DNA of 43,501 bases, from contig JAGAQU010000108.1 in assembly GCA_017622575.1 (NCBI GenBank), positions 1 to 43,501 on the forward strand, in the 5' to 3' direction. Position numbers and translations under genes: made by a program. Source of the DNA: Lachnospiraceae bacterium. GTDB taxonomy: Bacteria > Bacillota > Clostridia > Lachnospirales > Lachnospiraceae. Below, piece by piece: positions 17,844 through 26,339 of this stretch. How positions within the stretch are numbered: position 1 is the stretch's first letter; each line of letters opens with the position of its first letter. The notes beneath the pieces were generated by a model. It ran no database searches and was not told the origin of the DNA. It worked only from the letters and a program-made list of their open reading frames with translations.

Positions 17844-17876
17844 ACAGATGTCTCCTTTAAATTATTTATACGACAT

Positions 17877-17922
17877 TATAGATAAATCTATATTATTGTA
17901 TCATATGTTTATGAAAAAGCAA
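17877..17922 (-). promoter_or_regulatory. Promoter and operator-like palindrome of the ArsR-type regulator gene
   Basis: On the minus strand, TTGCTT (17917-17922) and TACAAT (17895-17900) are 16 bases apart. TATAGAT (17877-17883) and ATCTATA (17886-17892) form an inverted repeat with an AA centre, lying across the expected start point. A protein bound there would block transcription, so the arrangement fits autorepression. Confidence 0.6.
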
Positions 17923-17949
17923 ATAAATCGAAGTAACAAAACAATCGTT

Positions 17950-19899
17950 TTAAATAACCGGATCTGACCAAAAATTTTCTTTAATTCCCTTAAATTCAGG
18001 TTCGTCAAAAAAACTGTTGTATAGATTGATAATCTCTTCCTCTGATTTTGTACTATTATAAAAGATCAGACCGGATACATATCCTTCATAAGAAGGTTGG
18101 AAGGGATCGCCCCCAATAAGAATCTGCTGACAGGTAAATAACGTTGGAATGTCATGGCAATAGCCTGCATTCCTGCCGTTAATATAAAAGCGGCTGATAT
18201 CAGATATACTGTCATAGGTCAGGCAGATAAAGGTCCACGCATTCAAAGGAACCTGTCTAGACATTGTATCGTGAAATCCATTTGAGGTTGCCTCTTCGCA
18301 GACTCTGTAAAAGCTCGATCCACCGATAACAAAGGGTGAAAATGTCGCAAAAATTCGGTGGTATTTTACATAAATAACACTGGTCCAACTGGTTTGCCGC
18401 GTGGGTTTCATCCACATGCAGATAGTATAAGAGTTTTTGTGCAGAATTTCTGCAGGAAGTTCCAGTACATTTTCAGATTGACTGCCACCGGGGAAATAGA
18501 CGGCGCCCCATTTATCACTGATACCGGATGTCAGCTGCAAGGAGTGACCAAGTATTTTTCCCTTGAACCTATGATCAGATGAATCAAAATTGTCTTGAAA
18601 GAAAAACTGAATTTGATCTTCCTCCAACAGAATTTTATCTTTTACATAGTCATAATAGAGAGAAAGAGAAAGAGGAGCAGAATAATAAGGACCACTGATG
18701 GCATTGCATCCACATCCACTTAAAAAAAGGAAATCTTCCTTATTTTCGATTCCATCTGCGATAACCTGCATTTTTAACTCTCTGCCCATAATGAGCAGGG
18801 TTTTTACTATTTGGCGTCCCCTGATGGTGTTGAGAGTATTTTTCAAGTATTCTGCATCAAGAATAATAGAATCAAACATCAGTTTATCCCAATAGGCCAA
18901 ACTTCTGAAATTTGATCCCACGCCCATAATGGATATGCCAATTCCCATTTTTCTCAATATTTCCATAGGCTTAAGAATTTCTGAAGTTCCACGAACAAAA
19001 TAGGCTTCATCTATTTCAAAATCAAGCTCAGAGGGAGATATCCCATATGTTTGCATATATTCTGTTAATAGTCTTGGCAAATCTGAATCTAAAAGTGTAA
19101 GGCGTGAAATACGCAGACCGATTTTACCATTATGAGAATAATGTTCATGATAATATTTTAAATGGATAAAAACAGATTGAATAACCCAAAAATCCAGTTG
19201 TCTGATAAATCCGTTTTTTTCGAACAAAGGAATAAATTCATCTTGAGATTTTATAGTTCCATTCGACATATTCCAGAAAAGGCGGACCTGAGACAGAGAC
19301 AGTTGTGAGGTCTGTGCGCTGATAACAGGAAGATACCGAATTTCAAATTCATTGTGGTCAAAGGAGGATTGCTGTGATTTCTCCATTTCAATTTCAGAGA
19401 AAACAGACTGTGCAATATCATTAAATACAATAAATTGGCTTTTTCCATGAGTTTTTGCATAATACATTGCCATATCGCTTTTTGCTAAAATACTATCCAA
19501 TGATTCTGTGACTGTTTCGTGATAAAGAAGCCCAATACTTGCGGAAAGATAAACGTTAATGTCAAGAAAATATGATTTATTGGATATGTTATCTATGATG
19601 TTTTGCGCAATTGAACAAAGAGATTCCTTGGAATGAATACCCTTAAACAGAAGAACAAATTCATCCCCTCCAAGTCGAATGGCGTAGGCATCAGGAGCAT
19701 TTTCCGTCAGAATTTTGGCAATGGTTTTTAAGACCAGATCTCCTGTATTATGACCATATACGTCATTTACATTTTTAAAATTGTCAAGGTCTAGGAACAT
19801 GAAATCAAAAAAGCTTCCTTTTTCCATACCTTGATAAAGTACATACAGCGCCTGACGTGTATATAAACCGGTAAGATAATCTTTGTCCATTGTATTCAT
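17950..19899 (-). CDS. Cytosolic GGDEF-EAL(degenerate)-LamG protein, candidate sugar-linked c-di-GMP signalling protein
   Basis: 649 residues with no signal peptide or membrane helix. Residues 5-160 are a GGDEF domain with intact RLGGDEF (75-81), so cyclase activity is plausible; no RxxD inhibitory site precedes it. Residues about 185-420 follow the EAL fold but have lost its chemistry: the EAL position reads SQV (203-205), the NxS motif reads RIS, the DDFG motif reads IMGVG, and AEGVE reads ADGIE. Phosphodiesterase activity is therefore unlikely. Residues about 450-630 form a LamG/concanavalin-like domain (YTICMWMKPT, WTFICLTYD, RFYINGRNAG), usually extracellular and carbohydrate-binding. 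Start M1 or M4 cannot be settled; a GGGG-containing site is weak. Confidence 0.85.
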   Translation of the reverse strand: MNTMDKDYLTGLYTRQALYVLYQGMEKGSFFDFMFLDLDNFKNVNDVYGHNTGDLVLKTIAKILTENAPDAYAIRLGGDEFVLLFKGIHSKESLCSIAQNIIDNISNKSYFLDINVYLSASIGLLYHETVTESLDSILAKSDMAMYYAKTHGKSQFIVFNDIAQSVFSEIEMEKSQQSSFDHNEFEIRYLPVISAQTSQLSLSQVRLFWNMSNGTIKSQDEFIPLFEKNGFIRQLDFWVIQSVFIHLKYYHEHYSHNGKIGLRISRLTLLDSDLPRLLTEYMQTYGISPSELDFEIDEAYFVRGTSEILKPMEILRKMGIGISIMGVGSNFRSLAYWDKLMFDSIILDAEYLKNTLNTIRGRQIVKTLLIMGRELKMQVIADGIENKEDFLFLSGCGCNAISGPYYSAPLSLSLYYDYVKDKILLEEDQIQFFFQDNFDSSDHRFKGKILGHSLQLTSGISDKWGAVYFPGGSQSENVLELPAEILHKNSYTICMWMKPTRQTSWTSVIYVKYHRIFATFSPFVIGGSSFYRVCEEATSNGFHDTMSRQVPLNAWTFICLTYDSISDISRFYINGRNAGYCHDIPTLFTCQQILIGGDPFQPSYEGYVSGLIFYNSTKSEEEIINLYNSFFDEPEFKGIKENFWSDPVI

Positions 19900-19923
19900 A
19901 ACTAATACCCCAGAATAAATAAA

Positions 19924-19972
19924 ATCTAAAATAATATACTTTTATATTAACAAATAGAATATTTGCAGTCAA
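19924..19972 (-). promoter_or_regulatory. Promoter of the GGDEF-EAL-LamG gene
   Basis: On the minus strand, TTGACT (19967-19972) and TAATAT (19944-19949) are 17 bases apart, putting the start near 19937. ATTTTAGAT (19924-19932) follows at about +5, the same nine bases seen just downstream of the GH43 lipoprotein promoter. Confidence 0.55.
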
Positions 19973-20033
19973 ACAATATATACAAGAAGAAAAGAGAACA
20001 ATAATGACACAAATATGTAGATAAGCTAAAAAC

Positions 20034-20066
20034 AACTTGTAAGGATAAGAATACAAGTTATACCAT
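20034..20066 (+). promoter_or_regulatory. AraR-like operator overlapping the transketolase promoter
   Basis: AACTTGTA (20034-20041) and TACAAGTT (20052-20059) form a perfect 8-bp inverted repeat with a 10-base spacer. The left arm contains a TTGTAA -35-like box, and the right arm runs into TTATACCAT, which offers a -10 (TATACC at 16 or TACCAT at 18 bases), so a bound repressor would block RNA polymerase. An almost identical element lies before araA. A lone TACAAG half site is at 19981. The araR gene nearby makes AraR the likely binder. Confidence 0.72.
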
Positions 20067-20123
20067 TAGTTTATAACAAATGGCTATCCAATATCGTTAT
20101 TATGAATGAAAGGAGAGGTAACC

Positions 20124-20966
20124 ATGAACAATCTGGAACTTAAGAAAATCGCCAATGAAGTGCGTAAAGGCATTGTAACGGCGGTGCACAGTGCAAAGGC
20201 AGGGCACCCGGGCGGATCCCTGTCGGCAGCAGATATTTATACTTATCTGTATTTTGAAGAAATGAATATCGATCCCAAGGATCCCAAGATGGAAAGCAGG
20301 GACCGTTTTGTGTTATCCAAGGGACATACTGCGCCCGGTCTCTATTCCACACTTGCAAACAGAGGCTATTTTCCGGTGGAGGATCTGACCACTCTCCGTA
20401 AGCTTGGTTCTTATCTGCAGGGACATCCCAGCATGCAGTACATACCAGGCGTTGATATGTCAAGCGGATCTCTCGGACAGGGTATTTCTGCCGCAGTAGG
20501 CATGGCGCTGGGTGCCAAGATGGATCAGAAGGATATCAGAGTATATACGCTTCTCGGGGACGGCGAGATAGAAGAAGGACAGGTATGGGAAGCAGCTATG
20601 TTCGCAGGACACAGAAAGCTCGACAACCTGGTAGTGATCGTAGATAACAACGGATTGCAGATTGACGGACCGGTTGATGAGGTCTGCTCTCCTTATCCGA
20701 TCGATAAGAAATTCGAGGCTTTCAATTTCCATGTGATCAATGTGGATGCCCATGACTTTGATGCTTTAAGAGCTGCTTTCAAAGAGGCACGTGAGACAAA
20801 GGGTATGCCTACAGCCATTATTGCCCACAGCTTAAAGGGTAAAGGCGTTTCCTTCATGGAAGGAAGCTGCGGCTGGCATGGCAAGGCTCCAAATGACGAA
20901 GAGTATGCTGTTGCTATGGCAGACCTTGAGAAGATCAGTGAAGAATTAAACAAGGAGGAAGCATAA
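20124..20966 (+). CDS. Transketolase, N-terminal (TPP-binding) subunit
   Basis: 280 residues, the first half of a split transketolase. It carries the thiamine-diphosphate binding segment GDGEIEEGQVWEAA (145-158) with the metal-ligating Asn in VDNNG, plus the substrate-side histidines H28 (AGHPGG) and H68 (KGHTAP). With the next gene product it moves two-carbon units between ketose and aldose phosphates, turning xylulose 5-phosphate from the arabinose pathway into glycolytic intermediates. ATG 20124 has AGGAGAGG five bases upstream; the in-frame ATG at 20106 does not. The next gene follows the stop codon with no gap. The operator at 20034 suggests control by arabinose. Confidence 0.94.
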   Translation: MNNLELKKIANEVRKGIVTAVHSAKAGHPGGSLSAADIYTYLYFEEMNIDPKDPKMESRDRFVLSKGHTAPGLYSTLANRGYFPVEDLTTLRKLGSYLQGHPSMQYIPGVDMSSGSLGQGISAAVGMALGAKMDQKDIRVYTLLGDGEIEEGQVWEAAMFAGHRKLDNLVVIVDNNGLQIDGPVDEVCSPYPIDKKFEAFNFHVINVDAHDFDALRAAFKEARETKGMPTAIIAHSLKGKGVSFMEGSCGWHGKAPNDEEYAVAMADLEKISEELNKEEA

Positions 20967-21908
20967 ATGGCAGACGTTAAGAAGATCGCAACCAGAGAAA
21001 GCTACGGCAATGCTCTTGTGGAACTGGGAGCAGAATATCCGAACCTCGTAGTACTTGACGCAGATCTGGCAGCAGCAACCAAGACAGGCGTATTTAAGAA
21101 AGCCTATCCGGATAGACATATCGACTGCGGTATCGCAGAGTGTAATATGACTGGCATCGCAGCAGGACTTGCGACTATGGGAAAGATTCCTTTTGTCAGC
21201 AGCTTTGCTATGTTTGCAGCGGGAAGAGCCTTTGAACAGGTGAGAAATTCCATCGGCTATCCCCATCTGAATGTAAAGATCGGTGCAACCCATGCAGGAA
21301 TTACAGTAGGGGAAGACGGCGCATCCCACCAGTGTAATGAGGATATCGCTTTGATGAGAACCATTCCCGGCATGGTGGTTATGTGTCCTGCTGATGATAT
21401 CGAGGCAAAAGCGGCAGTGCGTGCTGCGGCTTTGCATGAAGGTCCTGTTTACATCAGATTCGGACGTGCAGCGTGCCCCGTGATCAATGACAAGCCGGAT
21501 TATCAGTTTGAGATCGGCAAGGGAACCGTTGTGAGGGAAGGAAGTGACCTCACCATTGTTGCAACCGGTATCTGCGTAGGTAATGCGCTTGAGGCAGCAG
21601 ACATGCTGGCAGCAGAAGGCATCAGCGCTGAGGTGATCAATATCTGCACCATCAAACCTCTTGATGAGGAGCTCATCGTAGCATCTGCAAAGAAAACAGG
21701 TAAGGTAGTTACTGCTGAAGAGCACTCTGTGATCGGAGGACTCGGAAGTGCCGTTTGCGATGCTCTCTGTAAAGCGCATCCGGTTCCGGTTATGAAGATC
21801 GGTATGCAGGATAAGTTTGGCGAATCCGGCTCTGCCGCAGCTCTGGTTGAGAAATATAAGCTGGACGGTAAGGGAATCTATGAGCAGATAATGCCGTTTC
21901 TTACGTGA
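20967..21908 (+). CDS. Transketolase, C-terminal (pyrimidine-binding) subunit
   Basis: 313 residues matching the pyrimidine-binding and C-terminal domains of transketolase: DADLAAATKTGVF near the N-terminus, the catalytic-type Glu in CGIAECNMTGIAAGLA, and a C-terminal domain around VVTAEEHSVIGGLGSAV. It completes the split enzyme encoded with the gene before it; the start ATG immediately follows that gene's stop and AAGGAGGAAGC is the ribosome site. Its codon use looks richer in G and C than that of the arabinan genes upstream, as expected of a well-expressed central-metabolism gene. Confidence 0.94.
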   Translation: MADVKKIATRESYGNALVELGAEYPNLVVLDADLAAATKTGVFKKAYPDRHIDCGIAECNMTGIAAGLATMGKIPFVSSFAMFAAGRAFEQVRNSIGYPHLNVKIGATHAGITVGEDGASHQCNEDIALMRTIPGMVVMCPADDIEAKAAVRAAALHEGPVYIRFGRAACPVINDKPDYQFEIGKGTVVREGSDLTIVATGICVGNALEAADMLAAEGISAEVINICTIKPLDEELIVASAKKTGKVVTAEEHSVIGGLGSAVCDALCKAHPVPVMKIGMQDKFGESGSAAALVEKYKLDGKGIYEQIMPFLT

Positions 21909-21922
21909 TTATTTCCTAATAC

Positions 21923-21956
21923 TATGATATGATAATGATACAAGTCATGTACAAGC
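21923..21956 (+). promoter_or_regulatory. araR promoter region with AraR-like half sites
   Basis: Overlapping -10-like boxes TATGAT (21923 and 21928) are followed by two same-direction half sites, TACAAGT (21939-21945) and TACAAGC (21950-21956), 11 bp apart, one helical turn. Their place downstream of the -10 fits autorepression. The -35 box is not clear. Confidence 0.5.
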
Positions 21957-21981
21957 TGTAAATTGATGAAAGAGATGAATA

Positions 21982-23085
21982 ATGAGTCAAAGTTTACCAC
22001 AAAAGGAACTAAAATATTATAGGCTAATGGAGGATCTGAAAGAGAAAATCCTGTCCGGAGAATTTAAGGCGGGAGATAAGCTTCCATCTGAAAATGAGCT
22101 TTCCCGCAGCTATCAGATCAGCCGGCAGACAGTCAGAAAAGCTCTTTCCATTTTGGAAAATGCCGGTTATATTTATGCAGAACACGGAAGAGGAACCTTT
22201 TGTTCGGAACTGGTACATCATTCAGGTAACTCTCACAATATTGCAGTTGTGACTACTTATTTATCCGATTATATTTTTCCGAGAGTCATCCAGGGAATTG
22301 ATTCTGTTTTAACAGGCCACGGATACAGTATCATATTAAAGAATACAAAAAATTCAAGAAGCCAGGAAGCAAAATGTCTGGAAGAGCTTCTTCAAAAGGA
22401 TATTGACGGTATTATTATTGAGCCCAGTAAAAGCCAGATTTATTGTAAGCATATGAATTTGTATCAAAAACTGGAAGATTATCATATACCCTATGTGTTT
22501 ATTCAGGGATGTTTTTCAAAAATGAATGATAAACCGCAGGTTCTTATGGATGATTGTAAAGGCGGTTATCTGATTACAAAATATCTGATAGAAACAGGAC
22601 ATAAGAATATTATAGGAGTTTTTAAGTCCGATGACACCCAGGGTCAGAACAGGCATAAAGGATATGTTAGAGCGCTGCAGGAAGCCGGTATCCTCTATGA
22701 TCCCGACAAAGTCATATGGTTTTATACAGAGGACAGAAAGGTGCATCCCTATGAAAGTGTTTTTCAGATGGCTGAGAAAAAGTACCCTATGGATGCGGTT
22801 GTCTGTTATAACGATCAGATTGCCATGAAGGTGATACAGGCACTTACTGATGCCGGCTTAAAGGTTCCGGAGGATATCTCTGTTACCGGATACGATAACT
22901 CTTATATGGCAAACAGCGGAGGATTCAATCTTACAACTATTGTGCATCCTCAGGAAAAACTTGGGGAAATGGCAGCGGAGCTTCTTCTTGACTTGATACA
23001 GAACGGGGAAGAAACGGTGAAGGAAAAGAAAATTATGATCGAACCGGAAATTGTGATTGGCAATTCCTGTAAGGAGAGGGCCTGA
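21982..23085 (+). CDS. araR: Arabinose-responsive repressor AraR (GntR DNA-binding, LacI-type sensor)
   Basis: 367 residues, close to Bacillus AraR (about 362). Residues 12-75 are a GntR winged helix (LPSENELSRSYQISRQTVRKALSILENAGYI, then HGRGTF), and residues about 85-365 are a LacI/periplasmic-binding-type effector domain (VSVTGYDNS near the C-terminus). This hybrid architecture is typical of AraR, which represses arabinose genes until L-arabinose binds. It is placed between transketolase and araA, both preceded by matching inverted repeats. The ribosome site AAAGAGATGA before ATG 21982 is weak, in keeping with low repressor levels. Confidence 0.9.
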   Translation: MSQSLPQKELKYYRLMEDLKEKILSGEFKAGDKLPSENELSRSYQISRQTVRKALSILENAGYIYAEHGRGTFCSELVHHSGNSHNIAVVTTYLSDYIFPRVIQGIDSVLTGHGYSIILKNTKNSRSQEAKCLEELLQKDIDGIIIEPSKSQIYCKHMNLYQKLEDYHIPYVFIQGCFSKMNDKPQVLMDDCKGGYLITKYLIETGHKNIIGVFKSDDTQGQNRHKGYVRALQEAGILYDPDKVIWFYTEDRKVHPYESVFQMAEKKYPMDAVVCYNDQIAMKVIQALTDAGLKVPEDISVTGYDNSYMANSGGFNLTTIVHPQEKLGEMAAELLLDLIQNGEETVKEKKIMIEPEIVIGNSCKERA

Positions 23086-23101
23086 CAAACAAAAGAAAAA
23101 C

Positions 23102-23134
23102 AACTTGTAAAGATGACAATACAAGTTATACCAT
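23102..23134 (+). promoter_or_regulatory. AraR-like operator overlapping the araA promoter
   Basis: AACTTGTA (23102-23109) and TACAAGTT (23120-23127) form the same perfect inverted repeat with a 10-base spacer as at 20034, again followed by ATACCAT. The TTGTAA (23105) and TACCAT (23129) boxes are 18 bases apart. The two sites share almost all positions over about 34 bases while the flanks differ, so conservation centres on the operator-promoter unit. Confidence 0.75.
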
Positions 23135-23178
23135 GAAAGTATCATGATCAGTTAATTTCTTTCAAGGAGGTATATCTT

Positions 23179-24675
23179 ATGTTGCAGAAAAAAGAGTACA
23201 AGTTCTGGTTTTGTACAGGATCACAGGATTTATACGGTGAAGAATGTTTGAGCAAGGTTGCAGATCATTCGAGAAGAATTGTGGAGGGGTTAAATCAATC
23301 GGGAATTCTTCCCTATGAAGTGGTATGGAAGCCTACCATGATCACAAACGAAGTGATCAGAAGAACCTTCAACGAGGCAAATCTGGATGAAAACTGTGCC
23401 GGTGTGATTACCTGGATGCACACCTTTTCTCCGGCAAAATCCTGGATTTTAGGATTGCAGGAGCTGAGAAAGCCTCTTCTTCATTTACATACCCAGTTTA
23501 ACGAACAGTTACCCTATGATTCCATAGATATGGATTTCATGAATGAAAATCAGTCTGCCCACGGTGACAGAGAATATGGTCATATTGTCAGCAGGATGCG
23601 CATGGAAAGAAAAGTGATCGTGGGATATTGGGACGATCCCATGGTGGCAGGCAAGATTGCATCCTGGATGAGAACAGCAGTAGGTATTGTAGAAAGCAGC
23701 CATATCCGTGTGATGAGAGTGGCAGATAATATGCGAAATGTTGCTGTTACAGAAGGAGATAAAGTAGAAGCACAGATCAAGTTCGGCTGGGAGATCGATG
23801 CCTATCCTGTAAATGAGATTGCGGAAAGTGTAGACGCTGTCTCTGCTTCGGATGTGAATGCACTTGTGGATGAGTACTATGAAAAATATGATATTCTTCT
23901 GGAAGGAAGAGACCCGGAGGAATTTAAGAAACATGTAGCCGTTCAGGCGCAGATAGAGCTTGGTTTTGAGAGATTTCTGGAAGAAAAAAATTATCAGGCA
24001 ATTGTAACTCACTTTGGAGATCTTGGAGCCTTGAAGCAGCTGCCCGGACTTGCCATTCAGAGACTGATGGAAAAGGGTTACGGATTCGGTGCTGAAGGTG
24101 ACTGGAAGGTGGCAGCTATGGTGCGCCTTATGAAGATCATGACTGGTGATATTAAGAATCCAAAGGGAACTTCCATGCTGGAGGATTATACCTACAACCT
24201 TGTAAAAGGAAAGGAAGGTATTTTAGAGGCTCATATGCTGGAAATCTGTCCTACCATTGCGGATGGTCCCATCAGCATTAAGTGTCAACCTCTAAGTATG
24301 GGCAACAGGGAGGATCCCGCAAGACTTGTATTTACTTCCAAGGAAGGACATGGAGTTGCCACATCTCTGATTGATCTTGGGAACAGATTCCGACTGATCA
24401 TCAATGATGTGGAATGTAAGAAGGTGGAAAAACCTATGCCTAAGCTTCCTGTGGCTACCAATTTCTGGACACCGGAGCCTGATATGTACACAGGTGCGGA
24501 AGCATGGATCCTGGCAGGAGGTGCTCACCATACAGCATTTTCTTATGATCTGACCGCAGAACAGATGGGTGACTGGGCAAATGCCATGGGTATTGAAGCA
24601 GTCTTTATTGACAAGGATACAAAGATCCGTGATTTTAAGAGAGATTTAATGCTTGGGGAAGTATTTTATCGTTAA
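23179..24675 (+). CDS. araA: L-arabinose isomerase
   Basis: 498 residues, the usual length for AraA. It converts L-arabinose to L-ribulose in the cytoplasm, using Mn2+. Metal and catalytic residues are in place: E306 (GAEGDWK), E335 (MLEDYTY), H352 (EAHMLEICP) and the final histidine of AGGAHHTAF (450-451). The WFCTGSQDLYG start is characteristic. AAGGAGG lies eight bases before the ATG. It is the first enzyme gene of the araA-kinase-araD unit under the operator at 23102. Confidence 0.97.
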   Translation: MLQKKEYKFWFCTGSQDLYGEECLSKVADHSRRIVEGLNQSGILPYEVVWKPTMITNEVIRRTFNEANLDENCAGVITWMHTFSPAKSWILGLQELRKPLLHLHTQFNEQLPYDSIDMDFMNENQSAHGDREYGHIVSRMRMERKVIVGYWDDPMVAGKIASWMRTAVGIVESSHIRVMRVADNMRNVAVTEGDKVEAQIKFGWEIDAYPVNEIAESVDAVSASDVNALVDEYYEKYDILLEGRDPEEFKKHVAVQAQIELGFERFLEEKNYQAIVTHFGDLGALKQLPGLAIQRLMEKGYGFGAEGDWKVAAMVRLMKIMTGDIKNPKGTSMLEDYTYNLVKGKEGILEAHMLEICPTIADGPISIKCQPLSMGNREDPARLVFTSKEGHGVATSLIDLGNRFRLIINDVECKKVEKPMPKLPVATNFWTPEPDMYTGAEAWILAGGAHHTAFSYDLTAEQMGDWANAMGIEAVFIDKDTKIRDFKRDLMLGEVFYR

Positions 24676-24706
24676 TAGAAATCTATATAAGTGATGGAGG
24701 TATGGT

Positions 24707-26299
24707 ATGGAAACAAAACAGATCATTTTGGAGGGAAAGACAGCTCTCGGTGTTGAATTCGGTTCTACCAGAATCAAGGCGGTCCTGATCGATGAGAAGG
24801 GAACACCTCTCGCATCGGGAAGCTACGAATGGGAGAATCAATATGTGGACGGAATCTGGACTTATGATCTCGACCGCGTATGGAAGGGTCTTCAGGAATG
24901 CTATCAGGATCTTCTTTCAGATGTCAAAAAGCAGTATGATGCAGAAATCACAACGATCGGTTCTATCGGATTCTCTGCCATGATGCACGGCTATCTTGCT
25001 TTTGATAAGGATGACAATCTTCTTGTTCCTTTCAGGACATGGAGAAACACCATTACCGAGGAAGCGGCAGCAAAGCTTACAAAAGAGTTTAACTATAACA
25101 TTCCCCAGAGATGGAGTATTGCCCATTTATATCAGGCGATTTTAAACAAAGAAGAGCATGTAAAGGATGTGGCTTTTTTCACCACACTGGCAGGATATGT
25201 TCATTATAAGCTGACCGGCAGGAAGGTTCTCGGTGTGGGCGATGCATCCGGCATGTTCCCTATAGATATCAAAACAGGTAACTATGATCAGGGAATGATT
25301 AATCAGTTTAATAGCCTGATAAGCGGTGAGGGCTTCTCCTGGAAATTGGAGGGCATTCTTCCGAAAGTTCTGTCAGCAGGTGAGGAAGCCGGTGTTTTGA
25401 CGCAGGAAGGTGCTGCTTTATTGGATGTGAGCGGCAAATTAAAAGCAGGAATTCCTTTATGTCCTCCGGAAGGTGATGCAGGAACGGGTATGACGGCCAC
25501 AAACAGTGTGGGTGTGAGAACAGGAAACGTATCTGCCGGAACCAGTGTATTTGCCATGATTGTTCTGGAAAAAGAACTTTCCAAAGTATATCCCGAGATC
25601 GATCTTGTAACTACCCCGGACGGTGCACTGGTTGGTATGGTTCACTGCAACAACTGTACCTCTGATCTGAATGCATGGGTGAACATCTTTGATGAATTTG
25701 CGGAGAGTATGGGAATTAAGGCAGATAAAAATAAATTATTTTCCGTGCTTTACAATAAGGCTCTGGAGGGCGATGCAGACTGCGGCGGTCTGATCTCCTA
25801 CAACTATTTCTCAGGGGAACCTGTGACGGGCTTTGATGAGGGAGCACCTCTGTTTGTGAGAAAGGCGGAAGACAAATTTAATCTGGCAAACTTTATGAGA
25901 ACACATCTCTATTCCTCTCTCGCAGCTTTAAAAGCAGGACTTGATCTTATGTTTAAGGAAGAGGATGTAAAGGTAGACAAGATGTTTGGCCACGGAGGTC
26001 TGTTTAAGACAAAGGGTGTGGGTCAGAGAATTGCGGCAGCAGCCATGAACACTTCCGTATCGGTTATGGAGACTGCAGGTGAAGGCGGTGCCTGGGGAAT
26101 TGCCCTTCTTGCAGATTATATGAAAAAGAGAGAAGCTTCGGAAAATCTTCAGGATTTCCTAAATAACAAAATTTTTGCCGGTCAGACAGGCAGCAGTATG
26201 GAACCGGATCCGAAGGATGTGGAAGGATTCGAGAAATTTATGAAGCGTTATATGGCAGGACTGTCTATTGAGCATGCTGCTGTGGATGCGCTGAAATAG
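24707..26299 (+). CDS. araB: FGGY-family carbohydrate kinase, probable L-ribulokinase
   Basis: 530 residues of the FGGY sugar kinase fold. The N-terminal ATPase motif is [16 protein letters not shown] (14-29), and the C-terminal nucleotide-binding region includes [20 protein letters not shown] and [11 protein letters not shown]. By position between araA and araD it should phosphorylate L-ribulose to L-ribulose 5-phosphate. Its sequence is nearer the xylulokinase-like branch of FGGY kinases than classical AraB of enterobacteria and Bacillus, so the name rests on context. It starts 31 bases after araA, with GGAGG before the ATG. Confidence 0.85.
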   Translation: METKQIILEGKTALGVEFGSTRIKAVLIDEKGTPLASGSYEWENQYVDGIWTYDLDRVWKGLQECYQDLLSDVKKQYDAEITTIGSIGFSAMMHGYLAFDKDDNLLVPFRTWRNTITEEAAAKLTKEFNYNIPQRWSIAHLYQAILNKEEHVKDVAFFTTLAGYVHYKLTGRKVLGVGDASGMFPIDIKTGNYDQGMINQFNSLISGEGFSWKLEGILPKVLSAGEEAGVLTQEGAALLDVSGKLKAGIPLCPPEGDAGTGMTATNSVGVRTGNVSAGTSVFAMIVLEKELSKVYPEIDLVTTPDGALVGMVHCNNCTSDLNAWVNIFDEFAESMGIKADKNKLFSVLYNKALEGDADCGGLISYNYFSGEPVTGFDEGAPLFVRKAEDKFNLANFMRTHLYSSLAALKAGLDLMFKEEDVKVDKMFGHGGLFKTKGVGQRIAAAAMNTSVSVMETAGEGGAWGIALLADYMKKREASENLQDFLNNKIFAGQTGSSMEPDPKDVEGFEKFMKRYMAGLSIEHAAVDALK

Positions 26300-26339
26300 A
26301 AAAATTTTTATATAGTAAGAACAGGAGGGATGAGAAGTC

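Noticed and set aside
20946..21779. 277-codon open frame on the minus strand opposite the transketolase C-terminal gene
   Set aside because: The protein is rich in Cys, His and Ser with no recognisable domain, has no ribosome site, and mirrors the codon pattern of the certain gene on the other strand.
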